Positions 1 through 5,512 are shown, counted from the first letter of the stretch. The stretch is 5,588 nucleotides of DNA from Chloroflexota bacterium (GCA_021777365.1 JAJYDP010000361.1:1-5588); one strand, 5' to 3'. The notes: generated by a model from the sequence alone, not told the origin. Made by a program: numbers and translations.

Positions 1-356
1 CCGGCGTTCAGCCGGATCCCCGCCAGCGGCGCGCGCAGGTTGCGCTCGACGTCGTGCACGAGCGCCTTCTGGGGCGAGACGTAGAGCACGCGCAGCCGGT
101 CGAGGGGCCGCGCGGGTGCCGGCTCGACGGCCAGGCGGTCGAGGCACCACAGGAACGCGGCCAGCGTCTTCCCGGATCCGGTCGGCGCGCACACCAGCGT
201 GTGCCGGCCCTCGGCGATCGCCGGCCAGGCGCCGGCCTGGGCCGGCGTCGGCGCCTCGAACGAGGCACGGAACCAGTCCCGCGTCGCGGGCGTGAAGCCC
301 GCCAGCGGGTCCGGGGGCGCGCCGCGCGCGCCGCGTGGCGACGAGGGGCCGGGCAC
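1..356 (-). CDS. lhr: Lhr-family DEAD/DEAH-box (superfamily 2) helicase, N-terminal part, cut by window edge
   Basis: This is the N-terminal 118 codons of a large ATP-dependent helicase of the Lhr (long helicase-related) family, which acts on DNA or RNA:DNA hybrids in repair. The C-terminal end lies beyond base 1. Visible in order are a Q-motif-like stretch (F21 TPATRDWF, then PTPAQ with Q40), a perfect Walker A (APTGSGKT, residues 57-64) and motif Ia (YVSPQKAL, residues 92-99) followed by VERNLRAPLAGI. That last stretch is characteristic of Lhr rather than other SF2 helicases. I chose the GTG at 356 because no ATG is available in frame, it gives a short Pro/Ala/Gly-rich leader before the conserved block, and a TATACT box lies just upstream. 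There is no Shine-Dalgarno sequence, so the mRNA may be leaderless. The DExH box and later motifs are outside the window. It lies 60 bp downstream of the stress-protein gene on the same strand but probably has its own promoter. Confidence 0.9.
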   Translation of the reverse strand, partial: MPGPSSPRGARGAPPDPLAGFTPATRDWFRASFEAPTPAQAGAWPAIAEGRHTLVCAPTGSGKTLAAFLWCLDRLAVEPAPARPLDRLRVLYVSPQKALVHDVERNLRAPLAGIRLNA

Positions 357-364
357 GGGAGAGG

Positions 365-370
365 AGTATA
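365..370 (-). promoter_or_regulatory. Putative -10 box (TATACT) for the helicase gene, leaderless geometry
   Basis: On the minus strand TATACT (5 of 6 matches to TATAAT) sits 8 nt before the GTG start at 356, in an otherwise extremely GC-rich 60-bp gap. No purine-rich ribosome-binding site lies between box and start: the intervening bases are CCTCTCCC. The geometry puts the transcription start at or within a few bases of the start codon. No convincing -35 box is visible. Confidence 0.5.
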
Positions 371-416
371 GGATCGTCGCGGCGCGCGAACCCGCGGGGG
401 AGAGCCGCGGACGGGG

Positions 417-872
417 CTACCGTCGCGCCGCGGCGTACGCCTCCTGGGGCCGGACCACCAGCACCGGGACCCGCGAGTGGCGCACCACGTACTCGGAGAC
501 GCTGCCGAGCAGGAGACGCCCGATCACGCTGCGGCCGTGCGTCCCGACCACGATCAGGTCGGCGGATTCCGCCTCGGCGGCCGCCACGATGGCCTCGCCC
601 GGCTGGCCCTCCCAGGTGAGGTACATCGCCGCCACGCCCGCGCGCAGCGCGTCGTCCACCACGGCCCTGGCGATCGCCCCGGCCTCCTCGCGGGCCGCGA
701 CGGCGGTGCCCGGGAACATGGAACTCGCGGCCGCCACCTCGGGCACGTTCACCACGTTGATGACGATCAGCCGCGCCTGCAGGCGCATGGCCAGATCGAT
801 CGCCTCGTCTGCGGCCGCACTCGACGCCGGGGACCCGTCGGTGGCCACGAGGATCGTCTCGATCATCGCCAT
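417..872 (-). CDS. Universal stress protein, UspA family, ATP-binding type
   Basis: A single-domain universal stress protein of 151 residues, the usual length for this family of cytoplasmic dimeric proteins induced by starvation, low oxygen or other stress. The first strand carries ILVATDGS (Asp12, the conserved ATP-contacting Asp). The C-terminal half carries the nucleotide-binding signature G-x2-G-x9-G-S: G110, G113, then nine residues, then G123-S124. This places it in the ATP-binding (MJ0577-like) class rather than the non-binding E. coli UspA class. The final strand VPVLVVRP is also typical. The chosen start is the ATG at 872 (MAMIET), 4 nt after AAAGGAGG; an in-frame ATG at 866 (MIET) lies 10 nt from the same site and is equally possible. 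The reading frame continues open upstream, but that part is unconserved. It lies downstream of the receiver-domain gene on the same strand, after a 182-bp gap. What it regulates cannot be read from the sequence. Confidence 0.95.
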   Translation of the reverse strand: MAMIETILVATDGSPASSAAADEAIDLAMRLQARLIVINVVNVPEVAAASSMFPGTAVAAREEAGAIARAVVDDALRAGVAAMYLTWEGQPGEAIVAAAEAESADLIVVGTHGRSVIGRLLLGSVSEYVVRHSRVPVLVVRPQEAYAAARR

Positions 873-876
873 GACG

Positions 877-892
877 CCTCCTTTCCTCCTCC
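877..892 (-). promoter_or_regulatory. Strong tandem Shine-Dalgarno sequence for the universal stress protein
   Basis: Read on the minus strand, this is GGAGGAGG directly followed by AAAGGAGG, two near-perfect anti-16S complements in tandem ending 4 nt before the ATG at 872 and 10 nt before the ATG at 866. It supports a start here rather than the longer open frame, and suggests efficient translation. It contrasts with the helicase and CoA-transferase genes, which lack such a site. Confidence 0.75.
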
Positions 893-969
893 GGAGCCTG
901 CCTCGCGCGCGCTGCAGGCGGCGTCTGCCGGACGGCCCGAAGCCGCCGGTCAGCCGGCCCGGTTCCCCG

Positions 970-1010
970 GGGACGCGCGGTCCCCGCATGGCCCCCGTCC
1001 GGCGCGTCCC
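970..1010. repeat. 9-bp inverted repeat in the gap between response regulator and stress protein
   Basis: GGGACGCGC (970-978) is perfectly complementary to GCGCGTCCC (1002-1010), with a 23-nt loop. It lies downstream of the response-regulator stop and upstream of the stress-protein start. No T-run follows on the minus strand, so it is not a classic intrinsic terminator. At this base composition such stems can arise by chance. Confidence 0.35.
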
Positions 1011-1017
1011 GACGGGG
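993..1017. repeat. 7-bp inverted repeat overlapping the 970-1010 stem
   Basis: CCCCGTC (993-999) pairs with GACGGGG (1011-1017) across an 11-nt loop. That loop contains the right arm of the 970-1010 stem, so the two hairpins cannot form together in one RNA. Its function is unknown. Confidence 0.3.
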
Positions 1018-1054
1018 TCCTGCACCGGCCATCCGGCGGTGGCGCGCGGAGCGA

Positions 1055-1432
1055 TCAGGCCGCCAGCGCCCGGAGCTGTCCGACCAGGCTGGAACCCGAG
1101 AGCCGCTTGAGCAGCGTGGCGCCGACGCCGCACCGCCGGGCATCCAGGCGCTCCTGCTGGTCCCAGTAGGACGAGAGGACCGCGATCCGGCCGTGCTCCA
1201 GCGGATCGGCGACCGCGTTCACCACCGAGCGCCAGCCGCTGCGCAGGTCGCCGTCGACGAGGGCCACGTCGATCCTCGTCTGCCGCACCACCGCGGCTGC
1301 CTCGGCGGCGCTGGACACCCGCGCCACGACCTCGAAGCCGTGGCGGGACAGGTACTCGGACAGCGCATCGCCGGCGACCCGATGATCGCTCACCAGGAGC
1401 AGGCGGAGGGGCTCGGCAGCGGGGGATGCCAT
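1055..1432 (-). CDS. Stand-alone response-regulator receiver (REC) domain protein
   Basis: A 125-residue protein that is only a receiver domain, with no DNA-binding or enzymatic output domain. The N-terminus LRLLLVSDHRV resembles NarL/FixJ-type receivers (usually LLVDDH). The second acidic residue, Asp16, is present, but the first of the pair is Ser15. The predicted phospho-acceptor is Asp60 in DVALVD, the switch Ser is S87 or S88 in IAVLSS, and the conserved Lys is K109 in GATLLK. The residues for phosphorylation and signalling are therefore largely in place. The ATG at 1432 was chosen because the conserved fold begins 9 residues later; a GTG at 1510 would add 26 unconserved residues. The ribosome-binding site is weak (GGTGGG about 12 nt away). 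No histidine kinase is in the window. It is divergent from the Lon-like protease gene and precedes the stress-protein gene. The region downstream contains no helix-turn-helix remnant in any minus-strand frame, so it is not an obviously broken NarL regulator. It may act as a CheY- or Spo0F-like relay. Confidence 0.85.
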   Translation of the reverse strand: MASPAAEPLRLLLVSDHRVAGDALSEYLSRHGFEVVARVSSAAEAAAVVRQTRIDVALVDGDLRSGWRSVVNAVADPLEHGRIAVLSSYWDQQERLDARRCGVGATLLKRLSGSSLVGQLRALAA

Positions 1433-1489
1433 GTCGGAAGGTTGCCCACCCGAAAATGGGGGGCGAAGCGACGAAGAGGCCAAATAACC

Positions 1490-1503
1490 GGGCCGTTCGG
1501 CCC
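1490..1503. repeat. Palindrome GGGCCGTTCGGCCC in the divergent intergenic region
   Basis: A perfect 6-bp inverted repeat with a central TT (or a 5-bp stem with a GTTC tetraloop). It lies upstream of both divergent genes. Its CGTTCG core is shared with the larger inverted repeat at 1541-1575. It could be an operator half of a shared control region or a short hairpin. Next to it, at 1481-1489, is a short A/T-rich patch (CAAATAACC) that may belong to the minus-strand promoter, though no clear -10/-35 pair is visible. Confidence 0.4.
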
Positions 1504-1540
1504 TACGCACATGTCAGCTCCATGACGATGCTATCGACCA

Positions 1541-1575
1541 AGGCGAACGCCGCAGGGGACGCGCGGCGTTCGCCT
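1541..1575. repeat. Perfect 13-bp inverted repeat with 9-nt spacer upstream of the Lon-like protease gene
   Basis: AGGCGAACGCCGC (1541-1553) is exactly complementary to GCGGCGTTCGCCT (1563-1575), separated by 9 nt (AGGGGACGC). It ends 37 bp before the protease start codon. Each arm contains its own small palindrome (GGCGAACGCC at 1542-1551 and GGCGTTCGCC at 1565-1574), centred 23 bp apart, about two helical turns. It could be a tandem operator for a dimeric repressor or a stable 5'-UTR hairpin. It is unlikely to be a terminator, because no gene is transcribed into it from the left on the plus strand and no T-run follows. The arm-spacer-arm layout recalls the HrcA/CIRCE element (9-9-9), but the sequence does not match CIRCE. 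Confidence 0.7.
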
Positions 1576-1600
1576 CCTTGATTCCTGGGGGCCGAGCAGC

Positions 1601-1606
1601 GAGGTG
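1601..1606 (+). promoter_or_regulatory. Shine-Dalgarno GAGGTG that fixes the protease start
   Basis: GAGGTG matches the anti-Shine-Dalgarno and lies 6 nt before the ATG at 1613. It overlaps the alternative GTG start at 1604, which has no good upstream site of its own. This favours the ATG at 1613 over the GTG three codons earlier. Confidence 0.65.
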
Positions 1607-1612
1607 GTCAGG

Positions 1613-4069
1613 ATGGAGTCCTCGACACCGGGAACCCCCGATCCGCCGGAAGCCGCCGGCGCACAGCGCATCCCGGCCGCACGCCTCCGGCGCCGCTGCG
1701 ATCCCGCGGCCTTCACCTTCGCGTCCACCGCCGAGCTGAGCCCGCTGGACCAGACCGTCGGCCAGCCGCGGGCCATCGGCGCGATCACGTTCGCCCTCGG
1801 GATCCACGATCCCGGATACAACCTGTTCGTGCTCGGGCCCACCGGGACCGGACGGCGGACCACGCTGCACGCGTACCTCGAGCGAGCGGCCCGGGAACGC
1901 CCGAGCCCGCGCGACTGGGTCTACCTGTTCGACATGGCCAACCCGCGCCGTCCGATCGCGGTCTCCTTCCCGGCTGGCCATGCCGGGGCGTTCGCGCGGG
2001 ACGTGGCGCGCTTCGTCGCGGACGCGGGCCGGGAGATCACCCGCGCCTTCGAGAGCGACGAATACCGTCGCCGGGCGGGTTTGGTGACCTCGGAGACGGA
2101 CGAGCGCCGCCAGGCCACCCTGTCCGCCTTCCGCGCCGAGGCCGCCGTGCTCGGCCTGGGTCTCGAGTTCACCCCGGCCGGGATCCTCACCCTGCCGATC
2201 CGCGACGGTCGCCCGATTCGCGCGGACGAGTTCGACCAGCTCTCGCCCGAGGAACGCGAGGTCTACCGGGAGCACGGTCACGCGATCGAGGAGCGCCTCC
2301 CCGACGTGCTGGCGCGCCTGCGCGCCCTCGAGCGCGAGGCCCGGGAGCGCACGGCGGCCCTCGACCGGGAGGTCGCGGTCTTCGCCGTCGGGCACCTGCT
2401 CGACGAGCTCCGCGCCCGGCACGCCGGCGTCGAGCGGCTCGGCGCGTGGTTCGACGCGCTCCGTGACGACATGCTGGAGCACCTGGACCTGTTCCGGCCG
2501 ACCGCGGAGGCGGAGGCGGGCGAGCAGGCCGGCCACGCGGCGCAGGAGGCGCGCCAGGCCCGCGAGGCGATCCTGGGGCGCTACGCGGTCAACGTGCTGG
2601 TGACGCACCAGCCGGACGCGCCCGCCCCGGTCGTCGACGAGCCCAGTCCCACCTACTACAACCTCTTCGGACGGATCGAGTACGCAACGCTGATGGGCGT
2701 GGTCACCACGGATCACCGCAACATCCGGCCCGGGGCCATCCACCGCGCCAGCGGCGGGTTCCTGGTCCTCCGCGTCCAGGACCTCCTCGCGGACCCGCTG
2801 GCCTGGGAACGACTGAAGGACACCCTGCGGACGGGGCAGGCGCGCGTGGAGAACATCGGTGCGCAGTACGTCCTCTTCCCCACCGCCACCCTGGAACCGG
2901 AGCCGATCCCGGTGGACGTCAAGGTGGTGCTGGTGGGCCCGGCCGCCCTCTACCAGGCTCTCTACCTGGTCGACGAGGAGTTCCGGACCCTCTTCAAGGT
3001 GCGCGCCGAGTTCGACGTGGAGATGCCGTGGGGAGACCCGGAGGCCGCGCTCTACGCCTCGTTCATCGCGGGGCACGTCCAGGCGTCCGGACTCCGCCAC
3101 TTCACGCCCGAGGCCGTCGCGCGCATCGTGGAGCATGGCGCACGGATCGCCGAGCACCAGGAACGCCTCTCCACCCGCTTCTCCGAGATCGTGGACCTGG
3201 GGTCCGAGTCGAGCTACTGGGCGGGTCGCGCGGGCCACGAGCTCGTGGCAGGCGAGGACGTGGTCTGCGCGGTGGAGGCACGCCAGGAACGTGCCGGCCT
3301 GGCCGAGGAACGGCTCCGGCGGCTGATGGCCGAGGGGACGCTCCACATCCAGACCACGGGCCAGACGGTCGGCCAGGTGAACGGGCTCGCCGTCCTGACC
3401 ACCGGCGACCACACGTTCGGTCAGCCGATCCGGATCACCGCCACCACCGGGGTGGGGCCGGGCGAGGTGGTGCACGTGGACCGCGAGACGGAGATGAGCG
3501 GCCGCATCCACACCAAGGGGTTTCTGATCGCCTCTGCCTTCCTTGCCGAGCGGTACGGCGGCGCCCGCCCGCTCAACATCCGCGCCTCGGTGGCGGTGGA
3601 GCAGTCCTACGAGGCGATCGAGGGCGATTCGGCATCCCTGGCCGAGATCTGCGCCCTGCTCTCGAGCCTGGCGGACCTGCCCGTGCGGCAGGGGCTTGCC
3701 GTGACCGGTTCCATGGACCAGCACGGCGCCGCTCAGCCGGTGGGTGGGGTGAACGAGAAGATCGAGGGCTTCTTCCATGCCTGCCGGATCGGCGGGCTGA
3801 CCGGCGACCAGGGCGTGGTCCTGCCGGAGGCCAACGTCCGCAACCTGATGCTCGCGCAGGACGTGCTCGACGCCGTCGAGGCCGGCACATTCCACGTCTG
3901 GGCGGTCCGCGACGTCGACGACGCCCTCGGGCTGCTGACCGGCCTGCCGGCGGGCCGGCGGGGAGCGGACGGGCGCTATCCCGAGGGGACCATCCACCGG
4001 CTGGTCGACGACCGCATCGCCTTCCTGGTGGACCAGGCGCGCCAGTTCACGTCGCCGCCCCAGGCCTGA
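1613..4069 (+). CDS. Lon-like (LonC/AAA_32-type) Ser-Lys protease with degenerate ATPase motifs
   Basis: An 818-residue cytosolic protein with an N-terminal AAA-type module and a C-terminal Lon protease domain, the architecture of the COG1067 Lon relatives. The block VGQPRAIGAITFALGI (from about residue 49) leads into a Walker-A-like loop, GPTGTGRRT (75-83), where the invariant Lys is Arg81 and the following Ser/Thr is Arg82. Residues about 205-325 are Glu/Arg/Ala-rich, probably a helical or coiled-coil insertion. The Walker-B region GGFLVLRVQDLL (from residue 381) has Arg387 where an acidic residue is expected. The protease domain (about 572-774) is intact. Catalytic Ser673 lies in EGDSAS and Lys716 in GGVNEK; they are 43 residues apart, as in E. 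coli Lon (S679/K722). The protein probably degrades unfolded or damaged proteins, perhaps without ATP hydrolysis, as reported for LonC of Meiothermus taiwanensis. The ATG at 1613 is preferred on its ribosome-binding site; a GTG at 1604 would add three residues. The frame is intact throughout. The gene is divergent from the response-regulator gene and shares its control region. Confidence 0.92.
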   Translation: MESSTPGTPDPPEAAGAQRIPAARLRRRCDPAAFTFASTAELSPLDQTVGQPRAIGAITFALGIHDPGYNLFVLGPTGTGRRTTLHAYLERAARERPSPRDWVYLFDMANPRRPIAVSFPAGHAGAFARDVARFVADAGREITRAFESDEYRRRAGLVTSETDERRQATLSAFRAEAAVLGLGLEFTPAGILTLPIRDGRPIRADEFDQLSPEEREVYREHGHAIEERLPDVLARLRALEREARERTAALDREVAVFAVGHLLDELRARHAGVERLGAWFDALRDDMLEHLDLFRPTAEAEAGEQAGHAAQEARQAREAILGRYAVNVLVTHQPDAPAPVVDEPSPTYYNLFGRIEYATLMGVVTTDHRNIRPGAIHRASGGFLVLRVQDLLADPLAWERLKDTLRTGQARVENIGAQYVLFPTATLEPEPIPVDVKVVLVGPAALYQALYLVDEEFRTLFKVRAEFDVEMPWGDPEAALYASFIAGHVQASGLRHFTPEAVARIVEHGARIAEHQERLSTRFSEIVDLGSESSYWAGRAGHELVAGEDVVCAVEARQERAGLAEERLRRLMAEGTLHIQTTGQTVGQVNGLAVLTTGDHTFGQPIRITATTGVGPGEVVHVDRETEMSGRIHTKGFLIASAFLAERYGGARPLNIRASVAVEQSYEAIEGDSASLAEICALLSSLADLPVRQGLAVTGSMDQHGAAQPVGGVNEKIEGFFHACRIGGLTGDQGVVLPEANVRNLMLAQDVLDAVEAGTFHVWAVRDVDDALGLLTGLPAGRRGADGRYPEGTIHRLVDDRIAFLVDQARQFTSPPQA

Positions 4070-4082
4070 GCTCGCTCCGGGC

Positions 4083-4103
4083 CGACGCGGCACAGGCGCG
4101 TCG
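4083..4103. terminator. GC-rich hairpin after the protease gene, possible terminator
   Basis: CGACGCG (4083-4089) pairs with CGCGTCG (4097-4103) over a 7-nt loop, beginning 14 nt after the protease stop. No T-run follows, so it would be a weak or Rho-assisted terminator at best. The assignment rests mainly on its position between convergent genes. Confidence 0.35.
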
Positions 4104-4156
4104 CAGCCTGATCGCTCGCACGCAACCCCGGCTGCGGCGCGTACGGCCGGCTGGCG

Positions 4157-4173
4157 CGGGCCGCTCTGGCCCG
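4157..4173. terminator. GC-rich hairpin after the CoA-transferase gene, possible bidirectional terminator
   Basis: CGGGCC (4157-4162) pairs with GGCCCG (4168-4173) over a 5-nt loop (GCTCT). It begins 4 nt past the CoA-transferase stop codon on the minus strand. An alternative pairing uses GGCCGG at 4145-4150 with CCGGCC at 4171-4176. No T-run is present on either strand. It could serve both convergent genes, but chance formation is plausible in sequence this rich in G and C. Confidence 0.35.
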
Positions 4174-4177
4174 GCCG

Positions 4178-5449
4178 CTAGAGATAGTGCCGTCCGCGGG
4201 CGGTGCAGTCCAGGTCGGCGCGGAAGTCCGGGTGCGCGATGGCCGTGAGCGCCCTCGCCCGCTCCGAGACGCTGCGCCCGTGGAGGTGGGCCACGCCCCA
4301 CTCGGTGACCACCGTCTGCACGTGCGCGCGCGTCGTGACGACCCCGGCACCCTCCTTGAGGGTGCACACGATCCGGGAGGTCCTGCCGTCGGATGTCGTG
4401 GACGGGAGGGCGATGATGGAGAGCCCCTCCTCGGCCAGCGCCGCGCCGCGGACAAAGTCCATCTGCCCGCCGACGCCGCTGTAGAGCCGCCAGCCGATGG
4501 AGTCGGCGCAGACCTGGCCGGTGAGGTCCACCTCGATCGCCGAGTTGATCGACCGCATGCGCCGGAACCGGCGGATCACGGCCGTGTCGTTGGTGTAGTC
4601 GACCTCGCGCATCTCGACCATCGGGTTGTCGTCCGCGAAGTCGTAGAGGCGCTGGGTCCCCATCATGAACGTGGCCACCACCTTGCCTCGGTCGAGGTCC
4701 TTGCGGGCCCCGGTGACCACCCCGGCCTCGACCAGGTCGACCACGTTGTCGGTGAGCATCTCCGTATGCACGCCCAGGTCGTGCTTGTGGCGGAGCGCCA
4801 TGCCGACCGCGTTCGGGATCGCGCCGATCCCCATCTGGAGCGTCGCCCCGTCGGGGATCAGGTCCGCCACGTAGTCGGCGATCCGCCGCTCCACCTCGCC
4901 GGGCGCACCGGGGTCGTGCACGTAGGGAGGGCGGTTGACCTCGATCGCCCGGTCGATCTCGGAGACATGCACGAAGCTGCTCCCGTGCGTGCGGGGGAGC
5001 GCCGGGTTGACCTGGGCGATGACGGTCTTCGCGCATCGCACCGCGGTGAGCGTGGCGTCCACCGAGGTGCCGAGCGAGCAGAAGCCGTGCGCATCGGGCG
5101 GCGTGACGTTGATGAAGACGGCATCGAGCGGGACGAGCCCGCGGGTGAACAGCCCGGGGACGTCGGAGAGGAAGACCGGGATGAACTCGGCACGGCCCTC
5201 CGCGACCGCCCGCCGGGCGTTGGGCCCGATGAAGAGGGCACGGTGCCGGAAGTGCCCCGCCATCTCGGGGGCCATGTGCGGCGCGGGCCCCTCCGCGTGC
5301 AGGTGGACGATCTTCACGTCCTCGAGTTCGGGCGCGCGGGTGCAGAGCGCGTTCAGCAGCTCGGTTGGGGTGGCCGCCTCGGCCTGGACGAAGATCTGGT
5401 CGCCGGACCGGATGCCGGCCACGGCTTCCGCGGGCGTCACGATGCGCAT
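4178..5449 (-). CDS. Acetyl-CoA hydrolase/transferase family protein (4-hydroxybutyrate/acetate CoA-transferase type)
   Basis: A 423-residue family I CoA-transferase (COG0427), close to the usual length of about 430. These cytosolic enzymes move CoA between acetyl-CoA and short carboxylates such as 4-hydroxybutyrate, succinate or butyrate, through a glutamyl-CoA thioester. The catalytic Glu is Glu230 in GVHTEMLTDNVVDL, matching Glu238 of the Clostridium aminobutyricum 4-hydroxybutyrate CoA-transferase. Other family blocks are FCSLGTSVD (123-131), the Gly-rich LQMGIGAIPNAV (204-215), LYDFADDNP (268-276), GVGGQMDFVRGA (325-336) and AHPDF near the C-terminus. Both halves are complete and in frame, so it is probably active. 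The acyl substrate cannot be read from the sequence, and no 4-hydroxybutyrate, butyrate or succinate pathway genes are next to it. The ATG at 5449 has no good ribosome-binding site, but a TANNNT box lies exactly 6 nt upstream, suggesting a leaderless mRNA. It is convergent with the protease gene. Confidence 0.92.
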   Translation of the reverse strand: MRIVTPAEAVAGIRSGDQIFVQAEAATPTELLNALCTRAPELEDVKIVHLHAEGPAPHMAPEMAGHFRHRALFIGPNARRAVAEGRAEFIPVFLSDVPGLFTRGLVPLDAVFINVTPPDAHGFCSLGTSVDATLTAVRCAKTVIAQVNPALPRTHGSSFVHVSEIDRAIEVNRPPYVHDPGAPGEVERRIADYVADLIPDGATLQMGIGAIPNAVGMALRHKHDLGVHTEMLTDNVVDLVEAGVVTGARKDLDRGKVVATFMMGTQRLYDFADDNPMVEMREVDYTNDTAVIRRFRRMRSINSAIEVDLTGQVCADSIGWRLYSGVGGQMDFVRGAALAEEGLSIIALPSTTSDGRTSRIVCTLKEGAGVVTTRAHVQTVVTEWGVAHLHGRSVSERARALTAIAHPDFRADLDCTARGRHYL

Positions 5450-5455
5450 GGACGG

Positions 5456-5461
5456 AGCCTA
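5456..5461 (-). promoter_or_regulatory. Putative -10 box (TAGGCT, TANNNT type) for the CoA-transferase gene, leaderless geometry
   Basis: On the minus strand TAGGCT occupies positions -12 to -7 relative to the A of the ATG at 5449, the expected spacing if that A is the transcription start. The only ribosome-binding candidate is a three-base AGG 8 nt away. A weak -35-like TTACCG (5483-5478) lies 16 bp upstream and matches TTGACA at 3 of 6 positions. Confidence 0.4.
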
Positions 5462-5512
5462 TGGCGCCGCGGCCCGCCGGTAACGGTCCGAACCGCGCCG
5501 CGGCGAGGGGCC

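Noticed and set aside
199..1110. A 303-codon plus-strand open frame across the helicase start and stress-protein gene
   Set aside because: It overlaps two genes with clear conserved motifs on the other strand, and its own translation shows no family features.
873..1133. N-terminal extension of the universal stress protein
   Set aside because: The open frame continues upstream, but the residues are Arg/Gly/Pro-rich and unconserved, and a strong tandem Shine-Dalgarno site lies directly before the ATG at 872.
1433..1510. N-terminal extension of the response regulator from a GTG at 1510
   Set aside because: The extra 26 residues are unlike any receiver domain, and the extension would run over the palindrome at 1490-1503. 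The ATG at 1432 gives a normal-length receiver.
1541..1575. The large inverted repeat as an intrinsic terminator
   Set aside because: It lies between divergent gene starts, so there is no upstream transcript to stop, and no T-run follows on either strand.
1514..4093. An 859-codon open frame on the minus strand, antisense to the whole Lon-like protease gene
   Set aside because: Its translation is low-complexity (Arg, Gly, Val, His, Leu, Glu and Asp rich) with no recognisable domain. The plus-strand frame encodes conserved protease motifs. Long antisense open frames are expected when third codon positions are nearly all G or C.
3028..4248. A 406-codon plus-strand open frame overlapping the protease 3' half
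   Set aside because: It is an out-of-frame Gly/Arg/Pro-rich shadow of the protease gene and continues antisense into the CoA-transferase 3' end.
4047..5036. A 329-codon minus-strand frame inside the CoA-transferase gene
   Set aside because: It is a frame-shifted shadow. The true frame at 4178-5449 contains all CoA-transferase motifs without interruption, so there is no frameshift or gene fusion.
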